A stretch of DNA of 64,000 nt, taken from positions 496,001 to 560,000 of the forward strand of contig NZ_NAEW01000001.1 of the NCBI RefSeq assembly GCF_002075345.1, written 5' to 3'. The position numbers and the translations under genes were made by a program. This document shows positions 60,783-64,000 of this stretch, in pieces; positions within the stretch are counted from its first letter, which is position 1, and each line of letters opens with the position of its first letter. This stretch comes from Citrobacter braakii (GTDB lineage: Bacteria > Pseudomonadota > Gammaproteobacteria > Enterobacterales > Enterobacteriaceae). The notes under the pieces are model-generated. The model worked only from the letters and a program-made list of their open reading frames with translations, did no database searches and was not told the DNA's origin.

Positions 60783-61199
60783 ATGGCTGCGCTGCCGGAT
60801 AAAGAAAAGTTGTTGCGTAATTTTCTGCGTTGCGCTAATTGGGAAGAGAAATACCTGTACATTATTGAACTGGGTCAGCGTTTGCCGGAATTAAACGACG
60901 ACGATCGTAATACGGAAAATAGCATCCAGGGCTGTCAAAGTCAGGTATGGATTGTCATGCGTCAGAATGCTGAAGGAATTATTGAATTACAAGGCGACAG
61001 CGATGCGGCAATTGTGAAAGGGCTTATCGCTGTCGTATTCATTTTATATGACCGCATGACGGCCCAGGATATTGTGAATTTTGATGTGCGTCCGTGGTTT
61101 GAAAAAATGGCGCTCGCACAGCATCTCACACCGTCTCGTTCACAAGGGCTGGAGGCGATGATTCGGGCTATTCGCACCAAAGCCGCAACTCTTAGCTAA
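60783..61199 (+). CDS. sufE: Sulfur acceptor SufE
   Basis: A 138-residue protein that accepts persulfide from SufS on Cys-51 ([10 protein letters not shown]) and gives it to SufB. AGGGAGG precedes the ATG. Last gene of the suf operon. Confidence 0.97.
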   Translation: MAALPDKEKLLRNFLRCANWEEKYLYIIELGQRLPELNDDDRNTENSIQGCQSQVWIVMRQNAEGIIELQGDSDAAIVKGLIAVVFILYDRMTAQDIVNFDVRPWFEKMALAQHLTPSRSQGLEAMIRAIRTKAATLS

Positions 61200-61262
61200 A
61201 CTGATAAAACACGTCAATTTCAGCTCGACGTGAAAGAGTGAGGTAGTGCAACGCAGTGACTC

Positions 61263-61299
61263 GTAGGCCGGATCGGGCGCTCGACGCCGTCCGGCAGGA
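61263..61299. repeat. REP-like element between sufE and ldtE
   Basis: GTAGGCCGGATCGGGCG followed by CGCCGTCCGGCAGG, an imperfect palindrome of REP type in the 117-base gap. Confidence 0.65.
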
Positions 61300-61316
61300 A
61301 CGCCAGGGGGGTGAGT

Positions 61317-62321
61317 ATGAAACGCGCGTCTGTTATTACGTTAATGCTAATCGGCGCTTACAGCGCTATTCAGGCCGCATGGGCGGTCGATTATCCTTTG
61401 CCTCAGGCGAACAGCCGTCTTGTTGGGCAAAATCAAACCTACACCGTGCAGGAAGGCGATAAAAACCTACAGGCGATTGCCCGTAAGTTTGATACCGCCG
61501 CAATGCTGATCCTTGAAGCCAATAATACTATTGCCCCCGTACCTAAACCCGGAACGCTGATTACTATTCCCTCGCAATTACTGCTACCGGATGCACCCCG
61601 AGAAGGCATTATTGTGAATCTGGCGGAACTGCGTCTGTATTACTTCCCGCCGGGAGAGAATATTGTTCAGGTTTTCCCAATTGGTATCGGTTTGCAGGGG
61701 CTGGAAACGCCGGTAATGGAAACCCGGGTTGGGCAGAAAATCCCGAATCCGACCTGGACCCCTACAGCAGGCATCCGTAAACGCTCTTTGGAGCGCGGCA
61801 TAACATTACCGCCGGTAGTACCTGCCGGGCCAAATAACCCGTTAGGACGCTTTGCACTGCGTCTGGCACATGGAAATGGTGAATATCTGATCCATGGCAC
61901 CAGTGCACCGGACAGCGTGGGACTGCGCGTAAGTTCTGGGTGTATTCGCATGAACGCGCCGGACATCAAAGCACTGTTTGCTCAGGTCCGGACAGGAACG
62001 CCGGTTCGGGTGATTAATGAGCCGATAAAATATTCGATAGAGCCGAACGGAATGCGCTATGTCGAGGTGCATCGACCGCTGTCGCCGGAGGAGGAGCAAA
62101 ACGTCCAGACCATGCCGTATGTGCTGCCAGCCGGTTTTACCCAGTTTAAAGACAATAAAGCCGTGGATAATAGTTTGGTGGAAAGAGCCTTGTATCGTCG
62201 TGCCGGCTATCCGGTCACCGTAACGGCCGGGCAAGCGTCGGTCGTAAGCAATGGCGCGGAAGTGAAGTCTGCACAGAATGGCGTGCCGGGAGAGGATGCA
62301 GAGGTGCGTGCTACGCAATAA
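61317..62321 (+). CDS. ldtE: L,D-transpeptidase LdtE (YnhG)
   Basis: A 334-residue periplasmic enzyme that makes 3-3 cross-links in murein. Signal peptide to about Ala-23, LysM domain ([15 protein letters not shown], from 41), then the YkuD domain with His-193 (L-I-H-G-T) and Cys-209 (S-S-G-C-I-R-M). The start is the ATG at 61317; a GTG two codons earlier is possible. It faces lpp across a shared terminator; Lpp is attached to murein by related enzymes. Confidence 0.96.
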   Translation: MKRASVITLMLIGAYSAIQAAWAVDYPLPQANSRLVGQNQTYTVQEGDKNLQAIARKFDTAAMLILEANNTIAPVPKPGTLITIPSQLLLPDAPREGIIVNLAELRLYYFPPGENIVQVFPIGIGLQGLETPVMETRVGQKIPNPTWTPTAGIRKRSLERGITLPPVVPAGPNNPLGRFALRLAHGNGEYLIHGTSAPDSVGLRVSSGCIRMNAPDIKALFAQVRTGTPVRVINEPIKYSIEPNGMRYVEVHRPLSPEEEQNVQTMPYVLPAGFTQFKDNKAVDNSLVERALYRRAGYPVTVTAGQASVVSNGAEVKSAQNGVPGEDAEVRATQ

Positions 62322-62346
62322 CAGGGAAGGGAAATTCAGAGCAAAA

Positions 62347-62375
62347 AAAATGGCGCACAATGTGCGCCATTTTTA
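62347..62375. terminator. Bidirectional terminator between ldtE and lpp
   Basis: TGGCGCACA (62351-62359), one-base centre, TGTGCGCCA (62361-62369), flanked by A tract and T tract. Confidence 0.92.
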
Positions 62376-62389
62376 TTACACAGATACTA

Positions 62390-62638
<249 letters not shown>

Positions 62639-62671
62639 CTAGATTGAGTTAATCTCCATGTAGCGTTACAA

Positions 62672-62700
62672 GTATTACACAAAGTTTTTTATGTTGAGAA
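62672..62700 (-). promoter_or_regulatory. lpp promoter
   Basis: On the minus strand -35 TTCTCA (62695-62700) and -10 TAATAC (62672-62677) with 17-base spacing and an A-tract upstream, the strong lpp promoter as in E. coli. Confidence 0.85.
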
Positions 62701-62882
62701 TATTTTTTTGATGGGAATGCACTTATTTTTGATCGTTCGCTCAAAGAAGCATCGAATTGTGCAAAAACGGCTAAAAACCCGAGTGAAAACAGAAAGCTTC
62801 CATCGGATTCATCTTAGATAATCACGGATTAGATAGTGAAATCCGATTTGATTTTTTATTAATTGTAGCTATCGATAAAATA

Positions 62883-62909
62883 AAAAAAGCGCCACCAGGG
62901 CGCTTTTTT
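62883..62909 (-). terminator. Terminator after pykF
   Basis: GCGCC (62889-62893) and GGCGC (62899-62903) with A and T tracts on both sides extending the stem; usable from both directions. Confidence 0.85.
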
Positions 62910-62935
62910 AAGCAAATTAATTCGCGTTGGAATTA

Positions 62936-64000
62936 TTACAGTACGTGAACGGATGCCGTGTTGGTCGTGCCGCTCGGAACCAGTGCACCGGAAACCATCA
63001 CCACAACGTCACCTTTCTGAGCCAGACCGCTTTCCAGAGCGACTTCTTTACCCAGACGATAGAAATCATCGGTAGAGCTGATTTCTTTAACTACCTGTGC
63101 AACAACGCCTTTGCTCAGCACCAGCTGACGCGCGGTAGTTTCGTTGGTGGTCAGCGCCAGGATGGTGGCATCCGGGAAGTATTTACGTACTGCGCGAGCA
63201 GATTTACCGCCCTGGGTTGCTACAACGATCAGCGGAGCATCCAGTTTTTCTGCAGTTTCAACCGCGCCACGGCAAACGGCTTCGGTGATGCGCAGTTTGC
63301 GGCTGTCGTTGTTGAAGTCCAGACGGCTGGTCATCACGCGGTCGGTACGCTCACAGATGGTTGCCATGATGGTGACGGCTTCCAGCGGGTATTTACCTTT
63401 TGCAGACTCGCCAGACAGCATTACTGCATCGGTACCGTCGAGGATGGCGTTCGCTACGTCACCGGCTTCAGCGCGGGTCGGACGCGGGTTTTTGATCATG
63501 GAGTCCAGCATCTGGGTCGCAGTGATAACGACTTTACGTGCACGGATACATTTTTCGATGATCATCTTCTGCGCGAAGATAACTTCTTCAACCGGGATCT
63601 CAACGCCCATGTCGCCACGAGCAACCATGATACCGTCAGATGCTTCGAGGATTTCGTCGAAGTTGTTCAGGCCTTCCTGGTTTTCGATTTTGGAGATGAT
63701 CTGGATGTTTTCGCCGCCGTGCGCTTTCAGGTGCTCACGGATTTCAACGACGTCAGAACGTTTACGGATAAAGGATGCTGCAACGAAGTCAACGCCTTGC
63801 TCGCAACCGAAGATCAGGTCCTGTTTGTCTTTTTCAGCCAGTGCTGGCAGCGCGATGGAAACGCCCGGCAGGTTAACGCCTTTGTTTTCGCCCAGATCGC
63901 CGTTGTTCAGCACTTTACAGATAACTTTGTTACCTTCGATAGCGGTAACTTCCATGCCGATCAGACCATCGTCAACCAGAACGGTATTGCCGACGGACAG
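62936..64000 (-). CDS. pykF: Pyruvate kinase I, 5' part outside the window
   Basis: The visible 354 residues correspond to about residue 117 to the end of the 470-residue E. coli PykF; the frame stays open to base 64000. The PEP-site Lys/Glu region [19 protein letters not shown] and [11 protein letters not shown] are present, and the C-terminal effector domain (fructose 1,6-bisphosphate site) ends A-S-V-H-V-L. It makes pyruvate and ATP from PEP, opposite to PpsA at 29147. Confidence 0.97.
   Translation of the reverse strand: MSVGNTVLVDDGLIGMEVTAIEGNKVICKVLNNGDLGENKGVNLPGVSIALPALAEKDKQDLIFGCEQGVDFVAASFIRKRSDVVEIREHLKAHGGENIQIISKIENQEGLNNFDEILEASDGIMVARGDMGVEIPVEEVIFAQKMIIEKCIRARKVVITATQMLDSMIKNPRPTRAEAGDVANAILDGTDAVMLSGESAKGKYPLEAVTIMATICERTDRVMTSRLDFNNDSRKLRITEAVCRGAVETAEKLDAPLIVVATQGGKSARAVRKYFPDATILALTTNETTARQLVLSKGVVAQVVKEISSTDDFYRLGKEVALESGLAQKGDVVVMVSGALVPSGTTNTASVHVL

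Overview
The window is a chromosomal segment of an enteric gammaproteobacterium (Enterobacteriaceae, Escherichia/Salmonella/Citrobacter group). The gene order thrS-infC-rpmI-rplT-pheM-pheST-ihfA, btuCED-nlpC-ydiV-ydiU, aroH-ppsR-ppsA, the fadK/ydiQRST/ydiO/ydiF block, aroD-ydiB-ydiN-ydiM-ydiL, rprA, ydiK-ydiJ-menI-ydiH, sufABCDSE-ldtE-lpp-pykF is the backbone recalled from E. coli. Protein divergence from E. coli, a single lpp (Salmonella normally has two in tandem) and the extra islands favour Citrobacter; that genus call is inference.

Layout. 1-2666: the end of a prophage, with the 3' part of a beta-helix tail spike on the + strand and a convergent membrane acyltransferase, probably lysogenic-conversion cargo. 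3211-10536: translation operon (thrS with its operator hairpin, infC with an AUU start, L35, L20, the pheM attenuator, pheST, ihfA). 10577-15298: accessory nucleoside-use island (NupC-type transporter, nucleoside hydrolase, Tsx-like porin, a DeoR-HTH/PfkB-kinase fusion, a XapX-like micro-protein). 15319-20739: btuCED, nlpC, ydiV, ydiU/selO. 20736-26633: Fur-boxed hemin uptake operon hemP-hmuRSTUV. 26812-31525: aroH with its TrpR operator, ppsR, ppsA. 31621-40916: the ydi block for fatty acid and CoA metabolism (acyl-CoA synthetase, ETF, ETF:quinone-type oxidoreductase, ferredoxin, acyl-CoA dehydrogenase, CoA transferase, AraC regulator). 41073-45857: aroD, ydiB, paralogous MFS carriers ydiN and ydiM, and ydiL. 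46018-51366: rprA sRNA, ydiK, ydiJ, menI, ydiH. 51434-55617: accessory stretch with a zinc-site-degenerate MBL protein divergent from a LysR regulator, a candidate sRNA, and an orphan T6SS cassette (hcp, Tlde1-type effector, candidate immunity protein). 55618-64000: the Fur/IHF-marked suf operon, ldtE, lpp and the C-terminal three quarters of pykF.

How it fits together: iron recurs, with near-identical perfect Fur boxes in front of hemin uptake and of Fe-S assembly. The nucleoside island reads as a complete route: porin, inner-membrane symporter, N-glycosidase, then sugar kinase, with the regulator physically fused to the kinase. The T6SS cassette has no secretion apparatus in this window and would depend on one elsewhere. 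The least familiar features are the HTH-kinase fusion island, the orphan hcp-effector-immunity cassette at the suf locus, and the MBL protein lacking its metal-binding histidines.
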